Positions 41,008-48,839 of a stretch of DNA of 64,000 nucleotides are shown here, in pieces. The stretch is from positions 1 to 64,000 of the forward strand of contig JAKEET010000147.1 of assembly GCA_022616435.1 (NCBI GenBank). Direction: 5' to 3'. The stretch comes from Gemmataceae bacterium (GTDB taxonomy: Bacteria > Planctomycetota > Planctomycetia > Gemmatales > Gemmataceae). The first letter of the stretch is position 1. Each line of letters opens with the position of its first letter. A program made the translations under genes and the position numbers. The notes beneath the pieces are model-generated. The model saw nothing but the letters and a program-made list of their open reading frames with translations. It was not told the origin of the DNA and ran no database searches.

Positions 41008-41873
41008 TTCGCGGCGGCGCCGTCGTCGGGATTGAGGTGGGCCTTGGCCGGGAAGTACTTGACGAGCTGCACCTCGTTGCCGCGCTCGTTGTACGACAGC
41101 TCATCGACCAGGCCGCGCGACATCAGGATGCCGAAGCCGCCTTCGCGCAGGCCCAGCGTCTCGCGGACCATCATGTGGCCGATCGGGTCTTCCGGGTTGG
41201 CGGCGTGGGGCAGGTTGGTCGGGTTGAAGCCGGGGCCGGTGTCCTTGATGGTGATCGTGATCTTCTGCGGGTCGATGCGGTAGTCGACGGTGACCACGCG
41301 GTGGGCCTGCTTCTGGTGGCCCCATTCGATGGCGTTGGTGCCCAGCTCGCGGACCGCGGTGGTCAGCTGCTTCACCTGCTGCTGGTTGAGGCCGCTGAAC
41401 AGGAACAGCGAGCCGAGCAGGTGATTCAGCTCGTCGAGGTACTGGGTGTCGGACAGGAGCTTGAACTGGATCTCCCCTTCGGTGCCGTTGCGCTGGAGGT
41501 CGTCGAGCCAGGCGAGGGCGTCTTGGATGGCCTTGTGCAGCTCGTCGGCGGCGAACGGCTTGGTGACGTAGCGATTGGCGCCGACCTGCAATCCCTTGAT
41601 CCGCTCTTCCTGGCCCGACAGGGCGGTGACCATGATCACCGGGATCAGGTTGGTTTCGCGGTCGAGCTTCAGCGTCTCGCAAATCGTGAAGCCGTCGGCG
41701 TCGGGGAGCATCAGGTCGAGCAGGATGACCGTCGGCTGATGCTGCTGGACCCAGCCCACCACCGACTTGCCTTCATGGAGGAGGGTGGGCTCGAAGCCCC
41801 AGCGGCGCAGGTGCTCGCCCAGGAGCTGGGCCAGTTCCTGTTCATCTTCCACCACGAGCGCTTTGCGAACCAT
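41004..41873 (-). CDS. Response regulator receiver-HATPase (anti-sigma-like) fusion
   Basis: A 289-residue fusion. Residues 1-125 are a REC domain (VVEDEQELAQLLGEHL; phospho-acceptor Asp53 in LLDLMLP; Thr and Lys in VTALSG and YVTKPF). Residues about 150-280 are a GHKL ATPase of the RsbW/anti-sigma kinase type (N-box AVRELGTNAIEWGHQ; DTGPGFNP; GGFGILMSRG). No histidine phosphotransfer domain is present, so it is unlikely to be a sensor kinase; regulation of a sigma-factor network by phosphorylation of the REC domain is the likely logic. It is translationally coupled to a solute-binding protein gene (ATGA). Confidence 0.85.
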   Translation of the reverse strand: MVRKALVVEDEQELAQLLGEHLRRWGFEPTLLHEGKSVVGWVQQHQPTVILLDLMLPDADGFTICETLKLDRETNLIPVIMVTALSGQEERIKGLQVGANRYVTKPFAADELHKAIQDALAWLDDLQRNGTEGEIQFKLLSDTQYLDELNHLLGSLFLFSGLNQQQVKQLTTAVRELGTNAIEWGHQKQAHRVVTVDYRIDPQKITITIKDTGPGFNPTNLPHAANPEDPIGHMMVRETLGLREGGFGILMSRGLVDELSYNERGNEVQLVKYFPAKAHLNPDDGAAAK

Positions 41874-41956
41874 GGCTGCCTCCTCGGGCAGGGGACTGGG
41901 GCAGATTCCGGTATTGTTCCATTCGACCCCGCGGCGGTCAAGAGGCTGCTCGAATT

Positions 41957-42050
41957 GGTTGGTGGTTCGTGGTTGGTGGTTCGTGGTTGGTGGTTCGTCG
42001 GAGTGGTGATCGCGCCGGGCTCCAACCACCAACCACGAACCACCAACCAC
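41957..42050. repeat. Palindromic element of 14-base units (GGTTGGTGGTTCGT)
   Basis: Three perfect tandem units at 41957-41998 and their inverse (CCAACCACCAACCACGAACC) at about 42022-42050. The right end overlaps the stop codon of the ABC ATPase gene (42050-42052). Confidence 0.88.
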
Positions 42051-42811
42051 TACCCGGCCATCAGCGCATTCAAGGTGGCCATGAAGCCGGGGTTCGGCGC
42101 CTGGCCGATCTTGGGCGCGTCGTTGCGCTGGTCGGATTCGACGTGGCCGTCGCGGAGGCGGACCACGCGCTTGGCCCAGGCGGCGATGTCGTTCTCGTGG
42201 GTCACCATGATGATCGTCTTGCCCGCCTCGTTGAGCTTGGTCAGCATCGTCATGATCTCCTCGCTGGTGTGCGAGTCGAGGTTGCCGGTCGGCTCGTCGG
42301 CGAGGATCACGTGCGGATCGTTGACCAGGGCGCGGGCGATGGCGACGCGCTGCTGCTGACCGCCGGAAAGCTGCATGGGCCGGTGGTCGACGCGGTTGCC
42401 GAGCCCGACCAGGTCGGCGAGGCGCATGCAGCGTTGCCGCGAGGCCTCGTCGATGCGCCGGTCCTGGTACATGAGCGGCACGCCGATGTTCTCGACCACC
42501 GTGTACTGCGGCAGCAGGTTGTACGACTGAAAGATGAAGCCCAGGTAGCGGCTGCGGATCTCCGAAAGCTGATCGTCGTCCATCTCGGAGACGTCTTCGT
42601 CGTCGAGGTAGTAGTGGCCGCGCGTGGGCCGGTCGAGGCAGCCGAGCAGGTTGAGGAGCGTGGACTTGCCGGAGCCGGACGGGCCCATGAGGGCGACGAA
42701 ATCGCCTGGCTGGACGGCGAGCGACACGCCGTCCAGGGCGCGGACGGTGGCCGCTTCGAGGAAGTAGTGCTTGACCAGGTCGACGACGCGGACGATGTGA
42801 CGCATGCCCAT
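42050..42811 (-). CDS. ABC transporter ATP-binding protein (MacB/LolD-like)
   Basis: A 253-residue ABC ATPase of the MacB/LolD type: Walker A GPSGSGKST, the Q-loop FIFQSYNLLPQYTV, signature LSGGQQQR, Walker B VILADEPTGNLD, and H-loop THEND. It follows the adaptor and TolC-like genes, so it should drive an efflux or secretion pump. The permease that would join it is not encoded in the window. The start is ATG 42811 or ATG 42805. The stop codon touches a palindromic element. Confidence 0.9.
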   Translation of the reverse strand: MGMRHIVRVVDLVKHYFLEAATVRALDGVSLAVQPGDFVALMGPSGSGKSTLLNLLGCLDRPTRGHYYLDDEDVSEMDDDQLSEIRSRYLGFIFQSYNLLPQYTVVENIGVPLMYQDRRIDEASRQRCMRLADLVGLGNRVDHRPMQLSGGQQQRVAIARALVNDPHVILADEPTGNLDSHTSEEIMTMLTKLNEAGKTIIMVTHENDIAAWAKRVVRLRDGHVESDQRNDAPKIGQAPNPGFMATLNALMAG

Positions 42812-42832
42812 GTTGAATGGTAGGACGCCTGT

Positions 42833-42882
42833 GGCTTGCCGTTTCGCGTTCGCAAGATCCTGCGAGGGCCAAACGGCAAGCC
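42833..42882. repeat. Small palindromic element (GGCTTGCCGTTT arms)
   Basis: Perfect 12-base arms GGCTTGCCGTTT (42833-42844) and AAACGGCAAGCC (42871-42882). It sits 8 bases beyond the stop codon of the adaptor gene, between it and the ABC ATPase start. Confidence 0.75.
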
Positions 42883-42889
42883 GCGGGGT

Positions 42890-45025
42890 TTACGACTTCT
42901 TTTCTAAGTCGGCGCCTTCGGGACGGTTGAATTGCTTGCCGGCGCCGGGGATGTTGGGCCGCCCGCCCGGATTGAAACCACCCGGTCCCCCCGGCGCTCC
43001 GCCCGGCGGCACGCCGTCGGGCGGCATGCCGCCGCCCTTCTTCTTGCCGCCCCACTTCTTGGCGGCCCCGCCGCCGGCGCCGCCGCCGTCCACGTCGGGC
43101 CCGCCCGCGCCGCGGCGCGTGGCCGGGGTGCCCGCCTTCATGCCGCTCTTCTCGTCCAGCAGCGGCCGCGGATTCAGCGCCACCGTGTCGCCTTCTTCCA
43201 GGCCTTCCTTCACTTCCACCTTGTTGTCGTTGCTGCGGCCGACGACGATGTCGCGCTCCTTGGGCTGGCCGTCCTCCAGCACGTAGCACTTGCGCTTGGC
43301 CCCCATGGCGATCGAGCCGACCACCGACTGGATCGGGATCGTCAAGACTTCCTCGGTGCTTTCCTCGGCGAGGATCGTGACCTGGGCGCTCATGCCCGGC
43401 TTCAGGTTCATGACGGATCCGTCGATGGAAACGACGGTCTGATAGAGCTTGACGTCGGAGGAGAAGAAGCTTTCCTGGGAGTTCACCGTGGCCACGGTTT
43501 TCACCCGGCCCTGGAACTGCTTGCTCGGATAGGCGTCCACGCGGATCTTGACGCGCTGGCCGGGATACAGGACCTCGAAGTCCTTGTCGCGAAACTCGTG
43601 GCGGACGTCGTTGACGGCCACCACGTTCGCGACCGCGTCCAGCAGAGGCCGGCCGGCGGAGAACCCGGCCTGGAGAATCGTCGTGTACCCGGTGGGCCGC
43701 AGCACCTCGCCCTTGACGCGCGACACCATGGCCTCATGGACCTTGGCGTTGACCTGCATGCGCGACAGGTTGGGGATCTGCATCAGCTTCTGCCCTTCCT
43801 TGACCGGCTCGCCGATGTTGATCGACGATTGCTGGCTGCCGCTGCCCCACTTGCTCGCCTCGGACATGTAGTAGACCACCAGGCCGGTCTGGGCCGCGTA
43901 CAGGACGCACTTGGAGATCTCGTCGTCGATCTCGAGCTTGCGGCTGTGCTCTTGCTTGTAGATGTCTTCCTTCGAGTTCATGTCGGAGATGTCGGCGTTC
44001 ATCTTCGAGCGCGCCTGGGTCTCGGTGCGCTCCAGGGCGCGCTCGGCTTCCTTGACCTTGCTCCACAGCTCGGTCACCTTCTGCTCGACGGTGAACCTCT
44101 TGAAGATGTCCATCTCGCCCATCACCTTGTTCAGGGCGATCTCGGCGCTCTGGAGCCGGGACTTGTCGGATTCGGCCTGGCTGCGGCTCAACAGGCCGTT
44201 GTTCGCCATGCGCTGCGACCACGACGCCCGATCGAGCCACTGTTCCTTGTTCGAACGCTCGATCTCGATGCGTCCCTTGATATCGCTCACGGTCTGGAAG
44301 ATCTCGCTGCCCGCGCTGTCGGGGTTGTCCCGTTTCTGCTTCGTGAGTGCCGCTTCCAGATCATGGGCCAGATACTTCGAGAGCACGAGCCGTTCCTTGA
44401 TGGGCATCACTTTCGGGGCAATGTCGTCCCCCAGGAACTTGCGCAGCTCGATCTGCGCCAGCAGCAGATCGGTCATGGCCTTCTGGATGTCGCTGTCGTT
44501 CTGGCTCTTGGTGATCACGCACTTTTCCTTGGCGGCCACCCAGTCGTTGGACGCCTTGTTGACGTCGATGATCTGTTCCTTCAATTCCTCTTGCAGGGCC
44601 GAATCATCCAGCTCGATCAGCTTCTGGCCCTTCTGCACCTCGGCGCCGTTCTCGATGACCCATTTGATCGTGGTGGCGGTGTTCTTGCGCCCCTGCTTGA
44701 CGCGGCAGACGACGTCGCTGTTTTCGGCCGATTCCAGGGCGCCGCGCTCGACAATGTGGAGCTCGAGCGGTTCGCGCTTGACAACCCAGACCGGACCGTT
44801 GAAGGGCTTGGCCACGGCGCCGACGAAGTAATAGGCGGCGGCGGCCACGGCGCCCCCCGCCACGAGCAAGACGCTCAAGACCGTGACCCAGGGACGGCGG
44901 CGGCGCACCGGCCGCCGCGGCGTTCGTTCCTCCGGCCGCAGCGCGCCGTTGGGCGAGCCGTTGCCCGAATCGCCGTTGGGGTTCGGGGACAGGCTGGTGA
45001 TCAGGGGTTCGGTGTGAGTACTCAT
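42890..45025 (-). CDS. Efflux pump periplasmic adaptor (HlyD/MacA-like), long coiled-coil version
   Basis: A 711-residue membrane-fusion protein. It has an N-terminal cytoplasmic tail rich in Arg and Pro, one membrane helix (about 44-68), a lipoyl/barrel-sandwich region, a long helical hairpin (about 130-400) far longer than usual MacA, a beta-barrel section (VKIRVDAYPSKQFQGRVKTV) and a Gly/Pro-rich tail (GGPDVDGGGAGGGAAKK) ending in a basic DLEKKS. Such adaptors bridge an inner-membrane ABC unit and a TolC-like channel. The start (ATG 45025) is inside the end of the TolC-like frame. The stop is 8 bases from a palindrome. Confidence 0.82.
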   Translation of the reverse strand: MSTHTEPLITSLSPNPNGDSGNGSPNGALRPEERTPRRPVRRRRPWVTVLSVLLVAGGAVAAAAYYFVGAVAKPFNGPVWVVKREPLELHIVERGALESAENSDVVCRVKQGRKNTATTIKWVIENGAEVQKGQKLIELDDSALQEELKEQIIDVNKASNDWVAAKEKCVITKSQNDSDIQKAMTDLLLAQIELRKFLGDDIAPKVMPIKERLVLSKYLAHDLEAALTKQKRDNPDSAGSEIFQTVSDIKGRIEIERSNKEQWLDRASWSQRMANNGLLSRSQAESDKSRLQSAEIALNKVMGEMDIFKRFTVEQKVTELWSKVKEAERALERTETQARSKMNADISDMNSKEDIYKQEHSRKLEIDDEISKCVLYAAQTGLVVYYMSEASKWGSGSQQSSINIGEPVKEGQKLMQIPNLSRMQVNAKVHEAMVSRVKGEVLRPTGYTTILQAGFSAGRPLLDAVANVVAVNDVRHEFRDKDFEVLYPGQRVKIRVDAYPSKQFQGRVKTVATVNSQESFFSSDVKLYQTVVSIDGSVMNLKPGMSAQVTILAEESTEEVLTIPIQSVVGSIAMGAKRKCYVLEDGQPKERDIVVGRSNDNKVEVKEGLEEGDTVALNPRPLLDEKSGMKAGTPATRRGAGGPDVDGGGAGGGAAKKWGGKKKGGGMPPDGVPPGGAPGGPGGFNPGGRPNIPGAGKQFNRPEGADLEKKS

Positions 45026-47588
45026 CGATCCAAACTCCTCGAGAATCCAGGGGCATCATCTCGAGATCGACGTACAACTGCTGGCGGGCCACCTGGTATT
45101 GAATCCAGGTGTTCAGGAGGTCGCGTTGTCCATTGGCCAGGGCGCTGTAGGTGCGGAGCAGGTTTTCGGTGAGCGCGGCCGCCTCCGCCGCCGTCGGCAC
45201 CCGGGCGCCGCCGCCGCCGGCCGGCTGCTGCGGCGCCACCACGTTCTCCGCCGCACCTTCCACGTTCTGAAACTGCAGCTCCACCGACAGTTTCTGAATC
45301 TCGTAGTTGCGAGCCAGCACCTGCAGTTGCCGCACTTCCGCACGAAGCTGCGCCGCCACCTGGTCCTCGGCCGCCATCAGCGCTCGCCGCGCCCTCTGGT
45401 ACTCGATCAGCGCCGCCCGATAGGTGTTGCGTTCGGCCAGGCGCACCAGCGGCAGCTCCGCGTTGAAGAACAACTCATGGCGGGTCCGCGACGCCGTGAA
45501 CGCCAGCGGCTTGGCTTCGCCGGGGGGGGTAGTGCTATCCATATGATACCCAATATCGAAGGCGCCAAGCAAGGAATTTGCGGAAACGGCCACTTGCCGC
45601 CAGGCATCGACCACCTGGGCACGGGCGTTCATCAGGTCCAACCGGTTCGTGAGGGCCGTGCTCACCGCCACGTCCAGCGACTCTTCCAGGTCCGCCTTGG
45701 TCAAGTCGATTCCTTCAATCGGCACCCCGGCGAGGGCCGGCCACTGCAACGTCAGCGACTGCAGCCGCTCGTTGCGCGCTTCGGACAGCACATTGACAAT
45801 GCCGATGCGCACGATGCGGTAGAGCTGGGCGTGCAGGTCCTGCTGCTGCTGCGGCGTCGGCGCCTTCTTCCACGGCTGGGACTCGTAACGCCGCAGAGCG
45901 TGTTCCAACCCGCCCAGGGCCAGCTCGGCATTGACGTCGGCGAGCGCCTTCTGCTCCTCGGGGGTCAGCGCTTGCCCCTTCGCCTGGCGTTGGGCGCGGA
46001 GGTCGAACAGCTTGCGGCGGGCAGCCGCCAGCTGATCCAGCTTGTCCGTCAGGCTTTTCTCGTCGAGCTGCGGCGCCTTCCAGCGGTTCCAGCGCTCGTC
46101 GATGGTCGCGCGAAAGCGTTCGGCGCCCTCGACGAACGGCGAATCCGTGAAAAGCTTGAAGGCGCGTTCGCGCAACTGGCCGGCTTCAGCCACCACCTCG
46201 TATCGATCCAGGGTCTTGGACAACGCCTCGGACTGCTTGAGGACCAGCTCGTAGCGGTCGTACTGGTCGAGGAGGACGCGGACGAGGCTTGTGTCCAGCT
46301 CCAGGGGGACGGGGGGCGGCACGCCGAGCTGAAGCTTGAAGCGATCCAGGGCGTCGCCGTAGGCCTGCCGCAGCTGCAAGACGCGCGTCTGCCCACTGAG
46401 CAATTCGAGCTGCACCTCGTCCACCTGGAGCTTCGACACCTGGTCGCCCTCTTCCAGCACCCGATAGAGCTTGAGGGAGCTTTCGAGGCGGCGCACGTTG
46501 TCTTCCTCGATCTTGACTTCGAGCTGTCGTTGCACCGTGGACAGATAGCCCTCCGACGGGGCCGCCCCGGCCGCGCCGGTCAACGCCCCGCCGGCGGTGA
46601 TGTACTGGTAGTACTCCTTGCGGAACCGCGCGTAGCCGCGAATCTCGTACAACAGATCGCGCTCGGCCTGCGTGAGCGGCTCCAGCGTGACGGCCCGGCC
46701 GCCCCCCTGCAACAGCGGCTGCACCAGGTCGAGATTGATGGTGGAGATGCTGATGTCCTTGGCCGTGCCGCCCAGCTCCAGCACCGTGCGGTTGGCGAAG
46801 TCGAACATGAGCAGGGCGCCGGTCGAGAACAGCTTGGTGAAGCCGGCGTTGCCGTTGAGCCGCCAGCGATGGCCGGCGTCGGACAGGTCGCGGCCGGCCC
46901 AGGCGCGAAACGCCTCGCCGGTGGCGAAGTATTGATACGCGAAGCTGAAACGCTCGAACGTCACCGGCAGCGCGACGAGATAGAGGTTTTCACGCTTGGT
47001 TTGATACTCCCGGCTGTTGATCAGCCCCAGCTCGACCGCCTGCTCGAGCGTGAGCAGGTACGGCTGTTGCCGCAGCACCCCTTGGCGCAACGTGCGCGGC
47101 TGCGGCAGCAACTCCCCGGCGCCGTCGGCGCCGTATGCCGGCGCTTTCGGCAATGGCGCCTCGGGCTCGCTCGCCGTGCCGGCCGCCGCCGCAACCCCGC
47201 GATTGTGCGCGTCCCAGGCCGCCAGCAGCTCCAGGTAGCCGGTTCCTTCGAAGCGGTCGATGCCGCCGCGATGCGGCGGCTTCTGCGGATTCGGCGAGAG
47301 CATGCTTGCCGCCGGGTCGTCGGGCGGCATCGGCGGGCGATCCGGGTTGCTGGGGTCGGCAAAGCGGGCGCGCGGATCGGGGTAAACGTGGTAGTTCTCG
47401 ATTTTCCACTCGAGCACGACGTCCTTTTCGGCGAGCACCTCGTCGACTTCGCGGTCGGCGGCGCTGCGGAAGAACCGCCGCGTGCAGCCGAGCGTGCCCA
47501 AGAGCGTGGCGCAGAGCAAGCACAAGGTCAGCATCACCACGGCATTGCGGCCGAGGCGTCGCCACGTGCTGTGTCCGGATGGCATCAT
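44604..47588 (-). CDS. TolC-like outer membrane efflux protein, C-terminus overlapping the adaptor gene
   Basis: A 994-codon frame whose first 855 residues are a convincing outer-membrane efflux protein: lipoprotein-type signal (MLTLCLLCATLLGTLGC), two OEP-like helical repeats (LDRFKLQLGVPPPVPLELDT; ALTNRLDLMNARAQVVDAWR) and a late QYQVARQQLYVDLEMMPLDS. After WIDE the frame continues through the N-terminal part of the adaptor gene in another reading frame, giving a 422-base overlap of Arg/Gly-rich text that looks like a shadow. A TGA overlapping the adaptor ATG (45024-45022) is present in a different frame, so a natural or sequencing frameshift may have removed the true end. It forms an export set with the adaptor and ABC ATPase. 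Confidence 0.72.
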   Translation of the reverse strand: MMPSGHSTWRRLGRNAVVMLTLCLLCATLLGTLGCTRRFFRSAADREVDEVLAEKDVVLEWKIENYHVYPDPRARFADPSNPDRPPMPPDDPAASMLSPNPQKPPHRGGIDRFEGTGYLELLAAWDAHNRGVAAAAGTASEPEAPLPKAPAYGADGAGELLPQPRTLRQGVLRQQPYLLTLEQAVELGLINSREYQTKRENLYLVALPVTFERFSFAYQYFATGEAFRAWAGRDLSDAGHRWRLNGNAGFTKLFSTGALLMFDFANRTVLELGGTAKDISISTINLDLVQPLLQGGGRAVTLEPLTQAERDLLYEIRGYARFRKEYYQYITAGGALTGAAGAAPSEGYLSTVQRQLEVKIEEDNVRRLESSLKLYRVLEEGDQVSKLQVDEVQLELLSGQTRVLQLRQAYGDALDRFKLQLGVPPPVPLELDTSLVRVLLDQYDRYELVLKQSEALSKTLDRYEVVAEAGQLRERAFKLFTDSPFVEGAERFRATIDERWNRWKAPQLDEKSLTDKLDQLAAARRKLFDLRAQRQAKGQALTPEEQKALADVNAELALGGLEHALRRYESQPWKKAPTPQQQQDLHAQLYRIVRIGIVNVLSEARNERLQSLTLQWPALAGVPIEGIDLTKADLEESLDVAVSTALTNRLDLMNARAQVVDAWRQVAVSANSLLGAFDIGYHMDSTTPPGEAKPLAFTASRTRHELFFNAELPLVRLAERNTYRAALIEYQRARRALMAAEDQVAAQLRAEVRQLQVLARNYEIQKLSVELQFQNVEGAAENVVAPQQPAGGGGARVPTAAEAAALTENLLRTYSALANGQRDLLNTWIQYQVARQQLYVDLEMMPLDSRGVWIDEYSHRTPDHQPVPEPQRRFGQRLAQRRAAAGGTNAAAAGAPPPSLGHGLERLARGGGRRGRRRLLLRRRRGQALQRSGLGCQARTARAPHCRARRPGIGRKQRRRLPRQAGAQEHRHHDQMGHRERRRGAEGPEADRAG

Positions 47589-47743
47589 GCGGGGGCGGTC
47601 CTGGGAGGCAGAAAATCCCGTAAATCCGTTATCGGCGGCAAAGTCTCGCCAACTTCACAAACAAGAAAAATGATCTGGGAGTCCATCGTCAAATATGGTG
47701 AAATGCTGGTTCGTGCAACCTGGTCAATCTGGAGCATTCAACG

Positions 47744-48640
47744 ATGCCGCAAGTCACCGCGACCGCCACCTGGCCATTCGGACAAATTGCCGTTCGCGCG
47801 GCCGTGCCGCTGCTGCGGCAAGGACAAGCGGCCCTCGATGCCGCTTTGGCGGGCGCGCAGGCGGTTGAAGACGATCCGGCGGTCCGCTCGGTCGGCTACG
47901 GCGGCATCGCCAACAGCATCGGCACGGTGTCGCTCGACGCCTGCGTGATGGACGGCCGCACGCTCAACTGCGGCGGCGTCGCCGCGGTCGAGAATGTTCG
48001 CCACGTCGCGGCGCTGGCCAGGCGGGTGATGGAACGGACGCCCCACATCTTGCTGGCCGGCGAGGGCGCCCGGTTGTTCGCGGTGCAGCAGGGCTTTCCG
48101 CTCGACACGCTGCACACGCCGGAAGCGGTGGCGCAGTGGCACAAGGAGCGCCCCAAGCCGCCGCCGCGGCCCGGGCCTGCTCAGGACAGGGGACACGACA
48201 CGGTCACGGTGCTGGCGCTCGATCAGAAGGGTTCGCTCGGCGGCGTGTGCACCACCTCGGGACTGTCGTACAAGCTCCCCGGCCGCGTCGGCGATTCGCC
48301 GCTGATCGGCGCCGGTCTCTACGTCGATGACGCGGCCGGCGCCGCCGGCGCCACCGGTGTCGGCGAGGAGATCATCCGCATCGGCGGCAGTTTCTTCGTG
48401 GTCGAGCAGATGCGGGCGGGCCGTTCACCGCAGGAAGCCTGTGAGCTCGCGGTGCGCAAGGTCAACTCGGTGGCGGTGCGGCGCGGCGTCCATCCGGCGC
48501 GGGTCGCGTTCCTGGCGCTGGACGTGAAGGGCCGCCTCGGGGCGGCGTGTACGACGGGGACCAATTTCCAGTACGCCGTGAACCGCGACGCCGACGTGGA
48601 GCTGCGGAAGGCGCCCGAAATCGCCGTGAACGCGCGGTAG
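47744..48640 (+). CDS. Isoaspartyl peptidase / L-asparaginase family (Ntn hydrolase)
   Basis: A 298-residue Ntn hydrolase of the asparaginase-2/glycosylasparaginase family. The precursor is cleaved before the catalytic Thr153 in RGHDTVTVLALD, giving alpha and beta subunits. Downstream GVCTTSGLSYKLPGRVGDSP and GAGLYVDDAAGAAGATGVGE contain the substrate-binding loops. The enzyme hydrolyses isoaspartyl peptides or Asn/Gln derivatives. GGAGCATT before ATG 47744 is a weak ribosome site. The stop codon touches a palindromic element. Confidence 0.9.
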   Translation: MPQVTATATWPFGQIAVRAAVPLLRQGQAALDAALAGAQAVEDDPAVRSVGYGGIANSIGTVSLDACVMDGRTLNCGGVAAVENVRHVAALARRVMERTPHILLAGEGARLFAVQQGFPLDTLHTPEAVAQWHKERPKPPPRPGPAQDRGHDTVTVLALDQKGSLGGVCTTSGLSYKLPGRVGDSPLIGAGLYVDDAAGAAGATGVGEEIIRIGGSFFVVEQMRAGRSPQEACELAVRKVNSVAVRRGVHPARVAFLALDVKGRLGAACTTGTNFQYAVNRDADVELRKAPEIAVNAR

Positions 48641-48714
48641 GCGAGCGTCGAGCCGTAAGGCCGACGTGACTGCGGCGGAGGCGGCCACGTCGCGCTGACG
48701 CCGCGACGCTCGCC
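48640..48714. repeat. Palindromic element (GGCGAGCGTCGCGGCGT family), copy 3
   Basis: Arms at 48640-48668 and 48685-48714; a third partial arm CGCGACGCTCGCC is at 48724-48736. The asparaginase stop codon (48638-48640) overlaps the first base. Confidence 0.85.
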
Positions 48715-48839
48715 ATGCGCCACCGCGACGCTCGCCATCCACGATCAGCGTTCCCTTTTCGTTATATCCTTCCCCCCTCCCGTGCCGTACACTCAGGGCG
48801 AACCCATCACGTCCTCGATCCTGCCTGGGAGATTACATC

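Noticed and set aside
42932-47948. Very long open frames (746 and 949 codons) on the plus strand
   Set aside because: They are antisense to the adaptor and TolC-like genes, whose minus-strand products have clear family features.
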